Shown one piece after another: positions 55,511 through 64,000 of a DNA stretch of 64,000 nt; within the stretch, counting starts at the first letter, position 1; each line of letters starts with the position of its first letter. This DNA comes from Paracoccus bogoriensis (GTDB taxonomy: Bacteria; Pseudomonadota; Alphaproteobacteria; Rhodobacterales; Rhodobacteraceae): the NCBI RefSeq assembly GCF_019431455.1, contig NZ_JAHYSR010000014.1, positions 1 through 64,000 of the forward strand. Reading direction: 5' to 3'. A program made the translations under genes and the position numbers. The notes beneath the pieces are model-generated. The model did not search any database and was not told where the DNA came from. It saw only the letters and a program-made list of their open reading frames with translations.

Positions 55511-56548
55511 CTAGTCCAACGTGATCTGGATCTTGACGTCGGTCGGGCGCGCCTCGACCGCGCGGTCAAAGGCGGCGATGGCGTTGTCAAAGGCATAGGT
55601 CGCGGTGATCAGCCGCTTGAGGTCGATCCGCCCCGAGCCGATCACCTGAATGGCGCGGTCATACATGTTGGCATAGCGGAACACGGTCTCCATCCGGATC
55701 TCCTTGGACTGGGCCAGCACCAGGTCGAAGGGGACCGGATCGACCGGCATACCCACCCAGACGACGCAGCCCGCCGGCGCGACCGCCCGCAGCGCGGTCT
55801 GGATCGCGCCGGCCGCGCCAGCGCACTCGAAGACGACATCCGCGCCCCAGCCGCCGGTCGCATCCGCCACCACCCGTGCGGGGTCGTCGCGGCCTGCGTC
55901 GATGGGCGTGATCCCGTCGAATCCGCCCGCGATGGCCAGCTTGTCGGCCACCAGATCGCTGACGAAGACCCGCGCGCAGCCCCCTGCAAGGGCCGCCAGT
56001 GCCGTCATCACGCCGATCGGCCCGGCCCCTGTCACCAGCGCCACGTCGCCCGGTCTGATCCGCGCGCGCGCGGCAGCCTGCATACCGATGGCGAAAGGCT
56101 CGACCATCGCGCCCTCGGCCAGCGAGACATGGTCGGGCAGGCGATAGGTGAAAGCGGCCGGATGGATGACGAGGGGCGTCAGGCAGCCATGAACCGGCGG
56201 CGTCGCCCAGAACCGGACCGAAGGATCGACATTATAGACACCCAGCTTTGACGCTTTCGAGGTCGTGTCGGGGATGCCCGGCTCCATGCAGACGCGGTCG
56301 CCCACGGCAAGGTGCGTCACGCCGTCGCCCAGGGCGGTGACGATCCCCGCGGCCTCGTGGCCCAGAACCATCGGGGCCTCGACCGCGAAAGGACCGATCC
56401 GCCCATGCGTGTAGTAATGCACGTCGCTGCCGCAGATGCCCACGACCTTGACCGCGATGGCGACCTCGCCCGGTCCGGGCCGCTCCGGCAGGGCGATTTC
56501 TCGCAGGGACAGTCGGTTTCGCTCTTCGAGCACCAGGGCGCGTGCCAT
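55511..56548 (-). CDS. xylitol/polyol dehydrogenase, zinc alcohol dehydrogenase family
   Basis: The 345-residue medium-chain dehydrogenase has catalytic zinc residues C39 (GICGSD) and H64-E65 (GHEAAG), and the NAD motif TGAGPIGVM. The loop that normally holds four structural-zinc cysteines reads [16 protein letters not shown] and has none. Adjacent xylulokinase, divergent from it, points to xylitol or D-arabitol oxidation to D-xylulose. The ATG at 56548 has AAGAGG upstream. It heads the five-gene operon that ends with the ribulokinase. Confidence 0.88.
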   Translation of the reverse strand: MARALVLEERNRLSLREIALPERPGPGEVAIAVKVVGICGSDVHYYTHGRIGPFAVEAPMVLGHEAAGIVTALGDGVTHLAVGDRVCMEPGIPDTTSKASKLGVYNVDPSVRFWATPPVHGCLTPLVIHPAAFTYRLPDHVSLAEGAMVEPFAIGMQAAARARIRPGDVALVTGAGPIGVMTALAALAGGCARVFVSDLVADKLAIAGGFDGITPIDAGRDDPARVVADATGGWGADVVFECAGAAGAIQTALRAVAPAGCVVWVGMPVDPVPFDLVLAQSKEIRMETVFRYANMYDRAIQVIGSGRIDLKRLITATYAFDNAIAAFDRAVEARPTDVKIQITLD

Positions 56549-56649
56549 ATTCGACCTCTTGTTCCGGGGCAAACCCGGCTAGACTGCCCGGGCCGCCAGC
56601 TTCGGGGCTGCCGCCCCTCATGCTGACGATACATAAGCACCAAAAGGTT

Positions 56650-56660
56650 TACAAATGTAT
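56650..56660. promoter_or_regulatory. candidate pentitol operator in the xylB/dehydrogenase divergent promoter
   Basis: TACAAATGTAT is identical to an 11-mer in the other divergent promoter at 62243-62253. It touches a TATTAT sequence (56658-56663) that could be the xylB -10. A GATACAT sequence lies 24 bp to the left. Confidence 0.6.
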
Positions 56661-56699
56661 TATTGCGGTGCATCAAGGCACAAATCGCGAGGAGGCGTC

Positions 56700-58130
56700 A
56701 TGTATCTGGGAATCGACCTTGGCACGTCCGGGGCCAAGCTGCTGGTCATCGACGAGGTTCAGCACGTGCAGGCCGAGGCGACTGCGCGCGTGCCGGACCT
56801 GCTGCGTCCGGCGCCTCTTTCGGAACAGAATCCGGCCGCCTGGATCGCCGCGGTCGAAGAGGCTCTGGCGCAGATTGCGCGCGACCATCCCGGGCTTCTG
56901 GCGCAGGTGCGTGGGGTGGGGCTGTCGGGTCACATGCATGGCGCGGTCCTGCTGGATGCGAAGGATCGGGTGCTGCGGCCCTGCATCATGTGGAACGATG
57001 GCCGCTCGTCCCGCGAATGCAGCGAATTGTCCAAAGCGGCTGATTTCGAGGGGATCGGCGGCAATCTTGTCATGGCCGGCTTCACCGCGCCCAAGCTGGC
57101 CTGGGTCGCCCGGCACGAACCCGAGATCTTTGCCCGCACGGCCCGCGTCCTGCTGCCCAAGGATTACCTGCGGCTGTGGCTGACCGGCGATCACGTGGCC
57201 GAGATGTCGGACGCGGCGGGGACATTGTGGATGGATGTGGCCGCCCGGCGCTGGTCGCCCGAATTGCTGGCCGCGACCGGCCTGACCGAGGCGCAGATGC
57301 CGCGCCTGGTCGAAGGCACCGATGTCAGCGGCACCCTGCGCCCGGATATCTGCGCGCGATGGGGCTTTGCCCCAGGCACGGTCGTCGCGGGGGGCGCAGG
57401 CGACAATGCCGCTGCGGCCTGCGGGATGGGCATCGTCGAGGACGGCGCCTTCCTGTCGCTTGGCACCTCGGGCGTGGTCTTTGCGCCGAGCGACCAGTTC
57501 CGACCCAACACGCGGCAGGGGGTTCACGCCTTCTGCCATGCCGTGCCCGGTCATTGGCACCAGATGGGGGTGATCCTCGCGGCGGCCTCGTGCCTGGACT
57601 GGTTGGCGGGCATCCTGGGGCGCCCGGTTCCCGACATGCTGGCCTTGGCCGAGGGGCATGAGGGGCCTTCGCCCGTGCGCTTCCTGCCCTATCTGACCGG
57701 CGTTCGGACGCCGCACAACGACCCTACCGCGCAGGCCAGTCTGCACGGCATGACCAGCCGCACCTCCGCGCCCGATCTGGTTCTGGCCGTGCTGGAGGGC
57801 GTGGGCTTCGCGCTGGCCGATTGCCTTGACGCGCTGCGCGAGGGCGGCACCACGATCACCGAGGCCTACGCGGTCGGCGGCGGATCGCGGTCGCAGCTTT
57901 GGTTGCAGATCATCGCCGATATCTGCGGCGTCACGCTTCTGATCCCGGAACGCGGCGAATATGGCGCGGCCTTCGGCGCGGCGCGGCTGGGACAGGCGGC
58001 GGCACTGGGCTATGATCCCGCCCGTTTCGGAAGGCCCGCCGTCAGCCGCCGGGTCACGCCGGATGCGGCACGCCACGAAGCCTATGCAGCGGCCCATGCC
58101 GAATGGCGGGCGCTTTACCGGCCGGGCTGA
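56700..58130 (+). CDS. xylB: xylulokinase
   Basis: The 476-residue FGGY kinase phosphorylates D-xylulose. Motifs: MYLGIDLGTSGAKLLVID, GLSGHMHGAVLLD, MWNDGRS, LPKDYLRLWLTG, LSLGTSGV and the VGGGSRSQLW loop. GAGGAGG precedes the ATG at 56700. It is divergent from the polyol dehydrogenase operon and overlaps the 3' end of the convergent regulator gene by 16 bp. Confidence 0.95.
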   Translation: MYLGIDLGTSGAKLLVIDEVQHVQAEATARVPDLLRPAPLSEQNPAAWIAAVEEALAQIARDHPGLLAQVRGVGLSGHMHGAVLLDAKDRVLRPCIMWNDGRSSRECSELSKAADFEGIGGNLVMAGFTAPKLAWVARHEPEIFARTARVLLPKDYLRLWLTGDHVAEMSDAAGTLWMDVAARRWSPELLAATGLTEAQMPRLVEGTDVSGTLRPDICARWGFAPGTVVAGGAGDNAAAACGMGIVEDGAFLSLGTSGVVFAPSDQFRPNTRQGVHAFCHAVPGHWHQMGVILAAASCLDWLAGILGRPVPDMLALAEGHEGPSPVRFLPYLTGVRTPHNDPTAQASLHGMTSRTSAPDLVLAVLEGVGFALADCLDALREGGTTITEAYAVGGGSRSQLWLQIIADICGVTLLIPERGEYGAAFGAARLGQAAALGYDPARFGRPAVSRRVTPDAARHEAYAAAHAEWRALYRPG

Positions 58131-59092
58131 TCCTCGGCCAGAAGGGCGGTCGCGGTGTTCTCGTCGGTGACGAGCGTGTTGACGATGCCCGCGCGCAGGG
58201 CGGCGCGGATGATCGGCACCTTGTGCGCGCCCCCCGCGGCCAGGATCACGTTCGGCACTTGCCTCAGATCGTCCAGCGTCAGGCCGATCAGGCGGTTGTT
58301 CAGGTCATGCGCGACAGGGTTGCCGTCGGCGTCGAGGATGTTGCCGATGATGTCGCCTACCCCGCCAAGCGCGACCAGTTCCTGAGGGGTCACATCGCGG
58401 GGCAGGGCGTCGCGCACCAGAAGCGAGCGCGTCAGATCGCCCGTGGCCAGCGCCATTGCCTGACAGCCGCGGATCTTGTCCAGCGCCTGCGCGATCACGT
58501 CCTGCTGCATGAAGACCTGGCGGCTGGCGGCGCTGCCGGCATAGATCGGCGCCAGAAAGAATGAATGTTGCGCATTGCACAGATCGGCCAGGCGGGTCGT
58601 GATCTCGTAGCCATTCACGTCGGATCCGCGCGCGATGCCACCCATCACGGAAACGATTTCCAGATCGGGACGGTTGAGCGGCTGCATGAAGCGCGTGGCA
58701 AGGTTCAGCGTGTTGCCCCAGGACATGCCGAAGCGCGTCACGGCGCGGTCGGCCAGAAGATTGCCCAGATGTCCGCCCAGCCCCGCGCTGACCAGCGTCG
58801 TCACCGCGCCGGGCCGTTCCGGGCTGGGCACCACCACGGCGCGGCGCAGCGACCAGCGGTCCGCGACCTGCCATTCCAGCGCGGCCGAGGCTGCATAGAC
58901 GCTGTCGATGCTGACCCGCAGGATGCCGCGCTGGCGCAGCTCGGCCAGGCCCTTGTTGACGCGCAGGCGGGTCAGGCCGAAGCGGGCGGCGGCCTCGGCC
59001 TGTGTCAGGCCCTCGATCTCGCAGGCATAGGCCAGACGGACCAGCAGTTGTTCTTCCGCGTCGATCTGCTCGATCTTGATCTGGCGTGCCAT
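58115..59092 (-). CDS. SorC/DeoR family sugar-binding transcriptional regulator
   Basis: The 325-residue regulator has an N-terminal helix-turn-helix (GLTQAEAAARFGLTRLRVNKG) and a C-terminal sugar-phosphate-binding domain (FGMSWGNTLNLA, VGDIIGNILDADGNPV, ILAAGGAHKVPIIRAAL). It is the last gene of the importer operon, 12 bp after a permease. It is the best candidate to bind the TACAAATGTAT motif in both divergent promoters; the inducer is probably a pentulose or its phosphate. Confidence 0.92.
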   Translation of the reverse strand: MARQIKIEQIDAEEQLLVRLAYACEIEGLTQAEAAARFGLTRLRVNKGLAELRQRGILRVSIDSVYAASAALEWQVADRWSLRRAVVVPSPERPGAVTTLVSAGLGGHLGNLLADRAVTRFGMSWGNTLNLATRFMQPLNRPDLEIVSVMGGIARGSDVNGYEITTRLADLCNAQHSFFLAPIYAGSAASRQVFMQQDVIAQALDKIRGCQAMALATGDLTRSLLVRDALPRDVTPQELVALGGVGDIIGNILDADGNPVAHDLNNRLIGLTLDDLRQVPNVILAAGGAHKVPIIRAALRAGIVNTLVTDENTATALLAEDQPGR

Positions 59093-59104
59093 CGCCCCCT
59101 CTTG

Positions 59105-59926
59105 TTACTTGACCGCGCCCATCGTCAATCCGCGCACAAGCTGTTTAGAGGCGATCAGCGCAAAGATCAGCACCGGAATGACGATCAGCGTCGATGTCGC
59201 CATGATCTTGCCATAGGGCAGGTTGTAGCCCTCCATGAAGGACACGGCCATGGCGGGGGCCGTGCGCGCCTCGGACCGGGTCAGGATCAGACCGAACATC
59301 AGTTCGTTCCAGGAAAAGATGAACGAAAAGATCGCAGACACTGCGACGCCCGGCATGGCCAGCGGCAGGCAGATCTTGCGCATGATGGTGAACTGGGATG
59401 CGCCTTCCATCCGGGCAGCCTCGTCCAGGTCATAAGGGATTCCGCGGAACTGGTCGGTGACGATCCAGATGACGATCGGCAGGTTGAAGGTCAGGTAGAT
59501 CAGGATCAGCGTGATGTGCTTGTCCAGCATTCCGAAATGCCGTGCGATCAGGAAGAAGGGCAGCGCCAGCACGATGGGCGAGATCATGCGATTGGTGATG
59601 AACCAGAACCACAGATCCTTTTTGCCGCGAAACTCGAACCGCGCCAGCGCAAAGGCTGCGGGCACCCCCAGCACCACCGCCAACGCGGTCGTCGAGACCG
59701 CGATGATCAGCGAGTTCAGCAGCGTGCGCGAGACGCCGTCCACGAACAGCGCCTGCCGGTAATTGTCCAGCGTCGGCGTGAAGATCCAGGCGGGCGGGGA
59801 TTGCATCGCCACGACCTGCGTTTTCAGCGATGTTGTCACCATCCAGTAGAAGGGAAAAACGCAGACCAGGATGACCAGCGCCAGCAGCGCCAGTTCGATC
59901 GCCAGCGAACGGCGGGTCCGGTTCAT
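59105..59926 (-). CDS. sugar/polyol ABC transporter permease (MalG type)
   Basis: The 273-residue inner-membrane protein has about six segments. The ATPase-contact loop (EAA motif) reads [20 protein letters not shown] followed by PLAMPG. The start at 59926 lies one base past the end of the partner permease gene, so they are coupled. Together with the second permease it forms the channel of the polyol importer. Confidence 0.93.
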   Translation of the reverse strand: MNRTRRSLAIELALLALVILVCVFPFYWMVTTSLKTQVVAMQSPPAWIFTPTLDNYRQALFVDGVSRTLLNSLIIAVSTTALAVVLGVPAAFALARFEFRGKKDLWFWFITNRMISPIVLALPFFLIARHFGMLDKHITLILIYLTFNLPIVIWIVTDQFRGIPYDLDEAARMEGASQFTIMRKICLPLAMPGVAVSAIFSFIFSWNELMFGLILTRSEARTAPAMAVSFMEGYNLPYGKIMATSTLIVIPVLIFALIASKQLVRGLTMGAVK

Positions 59927-59927
59927 G

Positions 59928-60791
59928 TCAGACCTCCTTGTAGAAGACGCGGATATAGAGCCGCGCCAGAACGATGGTGATGATCAGCAGAATCACCGCC
60001 TGCGCCGAGGCCAGCCCCTGATCGAAGACCCGGAAGCCGACGCGCTGGATCAGCAGCGAGATCATCTCGGTCGAGTTTCCCGGCCCGCCGCGTGTCAGGG
60101 TGAAGACCATGTCGAAGAGCTTCAGCGTGTCGGCGGTGCGCAGGATCAGCACCGCCACAAGGCCCGGCATCAGGAAGGGCAGCTGCACATGGCGCAGGAT
60201 CGTCCACCAATTGCTGGTCTCAAGCCGCGCGGCTTCCTCGACCTCGCCGGGGACCATGGTCAGCCCGGCCAGAAGGACCAGCGCGACAAAGGGCGTCCAT
60301 TGCCAGACATCCCAGAACACGATCATCGCGAAGGCATTCGAGGCATTGCCAATCCAGTTGATGTTCTGCCCCAGAAGCTGGTTCACCACGCCGAATTGCT
60401 GGTTGAACATGACCTGCCCCAGAAGGCCTACCACCGCATAGGTCGTGGCCATCGGCAGGACCAGACTCAGCCTGGTCAGCGTCTTGACCAGCGTCAGGCC
60501 GGGCCGGTGCAGCACCAGCGCGATCCCCAGGCCAAGCGCAAGCTGCAAGGGCAGCGAGGTCGCCAGCAGCAGGAAGGTCCGCCCCATCGCCTGCCAGAAG
60601 GCCGCGTCGGTCAGCACGGTCTGGTAGTTCTCCAGCCCGATGAAGCGCACCTGACGCAGCTTGGTCAGATTGTAGAAATGCAGCGAAGTCCAGACCGCAT
60701 AGAGCAGCGGCGCGATCCCGATCACGGCCAGCGCGATCACCGAAGGCCCGATGAAAGCCAGAATTGTCTTTCGCGATACCTGCCCGCGCAT
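59928..60791 (-). CDS. sugar/polyol ABC transporter permease (MalF type)
   Basis: The 287-residue inner-membrane protein has about six segments, with the EAA loop [20 protein letters not shown] then PFLMPG. It is between the binding protein and the second permease, all on the minus strand. The N-terminus [17 protein letters not shown] is typical of this group. Confidence 0.93.
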   Translation of the reverse strand: MRGQVSRKTILAFIGPSVIALAVIGIAPLLYAVWTSLHFYNLTKLRQVRFIGLENYQTVLTDAAFWQAMGRTFLLLATSLPLQLALGLGIALVLHRPGLTLVKTLTRLSLVLPMATTYAVVGLLGQVMFNQQFGVVNQLLGQNINWIGNASNAFAMIVFWDVWQWTPFVALVLLAGLTMVPGEVEEAARLETSNWWTILRHVQLPFLMPGLVAVLILRTADTLKLFDMVFTLTRGGPGNSTEMISLLIQRVGFRVFDQGLASAQAVILLIITIVLARLYIRVFYKEV

Positions 60792-60848
60792 GGGCCCGCC
60801 CCCCCTTGGTCGAACGGCGGGGACGCTTGAACGCCCCCGCCCGATGCA

Positions 60849-62183
60849 TCACTGCGCCAGAGGCTTGTCGCCGCTGTAATAGCCCGCGCGTTCCAGCACG
60901 GCCTCCATCCGGGTGCCGATCTCGCGGGCGCCATCCTCGATCGAGATTTCGCCCATCATCATGCGAGTGCCGAATTCCTGGACGATTTCAGTGATTTCCG
61001 GCCATTCGGCAAAGCGCGGGCGGAATTCGGGCACGCCTTCCTGCCAGCTTTCGACAAGGGCGGGGATGAACCTGAACCGCTCGGCCAAGGCCGGGTCGGC
61101 ATAGGCCGACTGCCGGGCGGGCACGCCGCCGCGTTCCAGATACTCACGCGCATTGGCGGCCGAGGTCGCCCACTGGATGAACAGATAGGCCGCTGCCTGC
61201 TCGGCCTCGTCGGCCTGCGAGGCCACCGCCAGCGAGAAGCCGCCAAGCGCCGGCTTGCGCCCCGCCGGGCCGGCGGGTTCGGGCGCAACGCCCACGCAAT
61301 CGGCCACGCGCGAGGTCGCCGGATCGACCATCGTGGTGTAGAACGACGACCATTCCGTGATCATCGCCACATCGCCCTGCGCGAAGGCGTTGACGGTTTC
61401 CGCATGATCCCAGGCCACGATCCCGTCGGGCATGTAGGCCATCAGCTCCTGCCGGAATTGCAGCCCTGCCTGGCTTTCGGGCGACAGCAGGTTGGACCTG
61501 AAATCGGCATCCAGGAACGACCCGCCAAACGGCCACAGCATCCGTGCGAAACTGTCGGCCGATTGCGTCTCGTTGCGCTTGGATTGCAGGGCGAATGCGT
61601 ATTTACCGTCCTTGGTCAAGGCGGGGCCATACACATCCTTCAGCTCTTGCCAGGTTTCGGGTGGGCCGTCAAAGCCGGCCTCTTCAAGCATACAGCGGTT
61701 GTAGAACAGCAGGCCCGAATAATTGTCGAAGGGCAGTCCATAGATCTTGCCGTTCCAGCCGCCGAAGGCGTTCAGCACCAGCGGGAAGAAATCGTCCATG
61801 TCCAGCGCCGGATCGACGATGTCGGGGAATTTCGCCTGCACCTCTTCAAGCGGCAGGATCCATTCGTTCTCGGCGAAGTTGCCGATCCAGACCAGGTCGA
61901 TCAGCGCGATATCCAGATCGCCGCCGGCCACGAAGTCGCGCACCTGTTCGCCAAGCGCGTTCTCATAGGGGTGGTCGGTGATGTTGACCTTGATGCCGGT
62001 CTCCTCCTCGAAGGCGGGCAGCATGGCCTTGATCGCGTCATAACCGGGCCGGGTCAGGAAGATGACATCGACGGTCGTCCCGGCATAGGGGGCGGCGGCC
62101 TCTTTCAGGCTCCATTCCGCCATGGCGCCGGTTGCGGCCGAAGCCGCCAGCGCCGTGGTGCAAGCCAGTATGCGTAGTTTCAT
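60849..62183 (-). CDS. sugar/polyol ABC transporter substrate-binding protein
   Basis: The 444-residue periplasmic protein has a signal peptide (cut after GAMA, about residue 22) and the family 1 (MalE-like) fold: VDVIFLTRPGYDAIKAMLPA, DIALIDLVWIGNFAE, YGLPFDNYSGLLFYN and GGFSLAVAS. GGGAGGGG precedes the ATG at 62183. It is the first gene of the importer operon. Pentitol binding is inferred from the neighbouring enzymes. Confidence 0.93.
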   Translation of the reverse strand: MKLRILACTTALAASAATGAMAEWSLKEAAAPYAGTTVDVIFLTRPGYDAIKAMLPAFEEETGIKVNITDHPYENALGEQVRDFVAGGDLDIALIDLVWIGNFAENEWILPLEEVQAKFPDIVDPALDMDDFFPLVLNAFGGWNGKIYGLPFDNYSGLLFYNRCMLEEAGFDGPPETWQELKDVYGPALTKDGKYAFALQSKRNETQSADSFARMLWPFGGSFLDADFRSNLLSPESQAGLQFRQELMAYMPDGIVAWDHAETVNAFAQGDVAMITEWSSFYTTMVDPATSRVADCVGVAPEPAGPAGRKPALGGFSLAVASQADEAEQAAAYLFIQWATSAANAREYLERGGVPARQSAYADPALAERFRFIPALVESWQEGVPEFRPRFAEWPEITEIVQEFGTRMMMGEISIEDGAREIGTRMEAVLERAGYYSGDKPLAQ

Positions 62184-62216
62184 GGTGTTTCCCCTCCCTG
62201 CGATGAAAGAAGTCGG

Positions 62217-62254
62217 TTGACATTCTTTTGTTTCGGTAGTCATACAAATGTATG
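62217..62254 (+). promoter_or_regulatory. promoter of the importer ATPase with overlapping operator
   Basis: TTGACA (62217-62222) and TCATAC (62240-62245) are 17 bp apart. The dyad CATAC-AAAT-GTATG (62241-62254) covers the -10 and the expected start point, so a bound protein would block this promoter and probably the divergent one too. Confidence 0.6.
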
Positions 62255-62350
62255 GGAACGCGCCAAAGTCAACCGAAATCTTGACAAGGCCGGGCAGGAT
62301 AGGAACGGGCAGGGCGGCGCCCGTCGGGAACAGCAAAGGGGGGATGGGCG

Positions 62351-63376
62351 ATGGCTTCGGTGAAGCTGAAGAATATCAACAAGTTCTATGGTGGAACCCA
62401 AGCGCTGTTCGATGTCTCGCTGGATGTCGAGGATGGCAGTTTCGTGGTTTTCGTGGGGCCGTCGGGCTGTGGCAAGTCCACGTTGCTGCGCTCGATCGCG
62501 GGGCTTGAAGGGATCGATTCCGGCCAGATCCTGATCGGCGACCGCGACGTGACGCAGGCCGCACCAGCCGACCGCGGCGTGTCGATGGTGTTCCAGTCCT
62601 ACGCGCTTTATCCGCAAATGACGGTCCGGCAGAACATGGAATTCGGCATGAAGGTCAACGGCGTGGACGCCGCCGAACGCACCCGCCGCGTGGAGCGCGC
62701 CGCGGCGATCCTGCAACTGGGCGATTACCTCGACCGCAAGCCGGGCCAGCTATCGGGCGGCCAGCGTCAGCGCGTTGCCATCGGGCGTTCGATCGTGAAA
62801 AGCCCCGAGGTGTTTCTGTTCGACGAGCCTCTGTCGAATCTGGACGCCAAGCTGCGCGTGCAGATGCGGGTCGAGCTTGAGGCGCTGCATGGCCAGCTTG
62901 GGGCGACGATGATCTACGTCACCCATGACCAGGTTGAGGCGATGACCATGGCCGATCAGATCGTCGTTCTGAATGCCGGCCGGGTCGAGCAGGTGGGCAG
63001 CCCGATGGACCTCTATCACCGCCCCGATTCGCGCTTTGTGGCGGAGTTCATCGGCTCGCCCGCGATGAACGTCTTCGAGCGCGCGCTTGTGCCGGGCCTG
63101 CGCGGGCTGGCTCTGCGCGAAGACACGGCGGCCATCGGCTGCCGCCCCGAGCACCTGGCGATTGGCCCGGAGGGTAGCGGCCAGTTCGATGCGACGATCC
63201 GCGTCAAGGAACAGCTTGGCGGCGAGAGCCTGCTTTACGCCGTGGTCTCGGAGGCGCTGACCGTGGTGGTGCGGACCGATGGCGAGGACCAGACCGCGCC
63301 GGGCGACCGCGTGGGGATTGCCATTCCGCCCCATCGGCTGCACCAGTTCGACGCCGCCGGACGGGCGCTGCGCTGA
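62351..63376 (+). CDS. sugar/polyol ABC transporter ATP-binding protein (UgpC/MalK type)
   Basis: The 341-residue ATPase has Walker A GPSGCGKST, Q-loop VFQSYALYP, signature LSGGQRQRVAIGR, Walker B VFLFDEPLSNLD and the H-loop YVTHDQ. The C-terminal TOBE regulatory domain is present (GCRPEHLAIGP). It is divergent from the rest of the importer, as in the smoK arrangement of Rhodobacter sphaeroides polyol loci. GGGGGGATGGGCG lies before the ATG. Confidence 0.95.
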   Translation: MASVKLKNINKFYGGTQALFDVSLDVEDGSFVVFVGPSGCGKSTLLRSIAGLEGIDSGQILIGDRDVTQAAPADRGVSMVFQSYALYPQMTVRQNMEFGMKVNGVDAAERTRRVERAAAILQLGDYLDRKPGQLSGGQRQRVAIGRSIVKSPEVFLFDEPLSNLDAKLRVQMRVELEALHGQLGATMIYVTHDQVEAMTMADQIVVLNAGRVEQVGSPMDLYHRPDSRFVAEFIGSPAMNVFERALVPGLRGLALREDTAAIGCRPEHLAIGPEGSGQFDATIRVKEQLGGESLLYAVVSEALTVVVRTDGEDQTAPGDRVGIAIPPHRLHQFDAAGRALR

Positions 63377-63391
63377 AGGAAGGGATTGCCC

Positions 63392-64000
63392 ATGCCAAAG
63401 CATGATGCAAGCACGGCGCCGCCGGCGCCCCGCACCCGTCTGGTCATCTTCGATTTCGACGGGGTGGTTGTGGACAGCGAGCCGATTTCGCTTTCGACGC
63501 TGCGCGACACCCTGGCCCATTTCGGGCTGGATCTGACGATCGACGCGGTGCGTTCGCGCTTTCTGGGCAATTCCGTGCCGCGCATCGCGCAGGCGATCCG
63601 GGCCGAGACGGGGCGCGACCAGCCCGATTTCGCGGCGCATTGGTATGATCTGCTCTTTGCCCGCTTCCGTGCCGAATTGCGGGCCATGCCGGGCATCACC
63701 GACCTGCTGGACGCGCTGGACCGTCGCGGTGTGGCTTATTGCATCGCCTCGGGCAGCGCGTATCGGCGGCTGGATGTCTCGCTGGAGGTGACGGGGCTGG
63801 CCCCGCGCTTTGCGGGCCGGGTCTTCAGCGCCGATCTGGTCTTGCGCGGCAAGCCTGCCCCCGACCTGTTCCTGCTGGCGGCCGAGCGGATGGGGGTGGC
63901 GCCGGGCGAATGTCTGGTGGTCGAGGACGCGCCCGCCGGGATCGAGGCCGCGCGCGCCGCCGGAATGCGCGCCCTGGGCTTTGTCGGGGGCGGGCATCTG
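63392..64000 (+). CDS. HAD-IA family phosphatase (3' end beyond the window)
   Basis: At least 203 residues are visible and the frame is open at the window end. Motif I is FDFDGVVVDSEP, motif II ASGSAY, the motif III lysine is in RGKPAPDLF, and motif IV is VVEDAPAGIEAARAAGM. It belongs to the beta-phosphoglucomutase/sugar phosphatase group. The 15-bp gap after the ATPase gene shows cotranscription. Polyol loci of Rhodobacter have a similar gene (pgmB) at this place; it may remove dead-end sugar phosphates. Confidence 0.9.
   Translation, partial: MPKHDASTAPPAPRTRLVIFDFDGVVVDSEPISLSTLRDTLAHFGLDLTIDAVRSRFLGNSVPRIAQAIRAETGRDQPDFAAHWYDLLFARFRAELRAMPGITDLLDALDRRGVAYCIASGSAYRRLDVSLEVTGLAPRFAGRVFSADLVLRGKPAPDLFLLAAERMGVAPGECLVVEDAPAGIEAARAAGMRALGFVGGGHL

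Noticed and set aside
62281-62286. Second TTGACA as a -35 element for the importer ATPase.
   Set aside because: No acceptable -10 sequence is found 16-18 bp downstream.

Overview
The window is about 64 kb of gene-dense, high-GC chromosome from an alphaproteobacterium of the family Rhodobacteraceae, most likely Paracoccus or a close relative. The evidence is the NADP-dependent eukaryote-like isocitrate dehydrogenase, tetrameric sarcosine oxidase, FolE2, the DctB/DctD pair, a Hint_2-domain protein, a DUF2849/CysI/CysH/DUF934 sulfur operon, an Rrf2 regulator with a single cysteine, and G/C-run hairpin repeats of the kind scattered through Rhodobacteraceae genomes. No rRNA, tRNA, CRISPR array, prophage or insertion sequence was found.

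Layout. 1-9.3 kb: RHH protein, glyoxalase I, a Tat-exported GMC dehydrogenase pair, a DUF892 ferritin-like protein, an ABC exporter, a large OmpA-family envelope protein and glutaryl-CoA dehydrogenase. 9.3-13.9 kb: assimilatory sulfate reduction operon on the minus strand (DUF2849, cysI, cysH, DUF934, ferredoxin-NADP reductase) opposite an Lrp-type regulator. 13.9-31.2 kb: mostly housekeeping and regulation (ArsC-like, CHAP lipoprotein, Rrf2 regulator, alpha/beta hydrolase, tandem HD protein, frameshifted Hint protein, icd, purQ, dctBD, DUF2892, metZ, folE2, uvrD, EcsC, CDF transporter). 31.4-37 kb: sarcosine oxidase soxB-D-A-G, interrupted by a small membrane-protein gene. 37-46.7 kb: sodB, the yfgM-bamB-der cluster, serS, a SqrR/BigR-like ArsR repressor with an exported thioredoxin-like partner, meaB and ada. 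46.8-51.5 kb: rpmB, a copper block (small exported protein, PCu(A)C chaperone, CopA) and an L,D-transpeptidase. 51.8-64 kb: a pentitol catabolic locus with ribitol dehydrogenase, D-ribulokinase, a second SDR, a SIS isomerase, xylitol-type dehydrogenase, xylulokinase, SorC-type regulator, a complete sugar ABC importer and a HAD phosphatase cut by the window end.

How the parts work together. In the pentitol locus the ABC importer brings in a polyol, two dehydrogenases oxidise pentitols to D-ribulose and D-xylulose, and two FGGY kinases deliver ribulose-5-phosphate and xylulose-5-phosphate to the pentose phosphate pathway. Both divergent promoters of this locus carry the same 11-bp motif, probably the SorC-type regulator's operator. 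The SqrR-like repressor at 43.6-44.0 kb and a sequence fitting the SqrR recognition pattern in front of the DUF2892 gene at 24.3 kb suggest a sulfide or persulfide response. The copper block contains a small exported protein whose stop codon lies in a hairpin loop just before the PCu(A)C gene, a possible copper-responsive translational switch.

The signals most worth testing are that copper leader, a G9 tract that breaks the Hint gene, DctD without a GAFTGA motif, a perfect FNR-type box before folE2, the shared pentitol operator, and a tandem duplicated HD phosphohydrolase.
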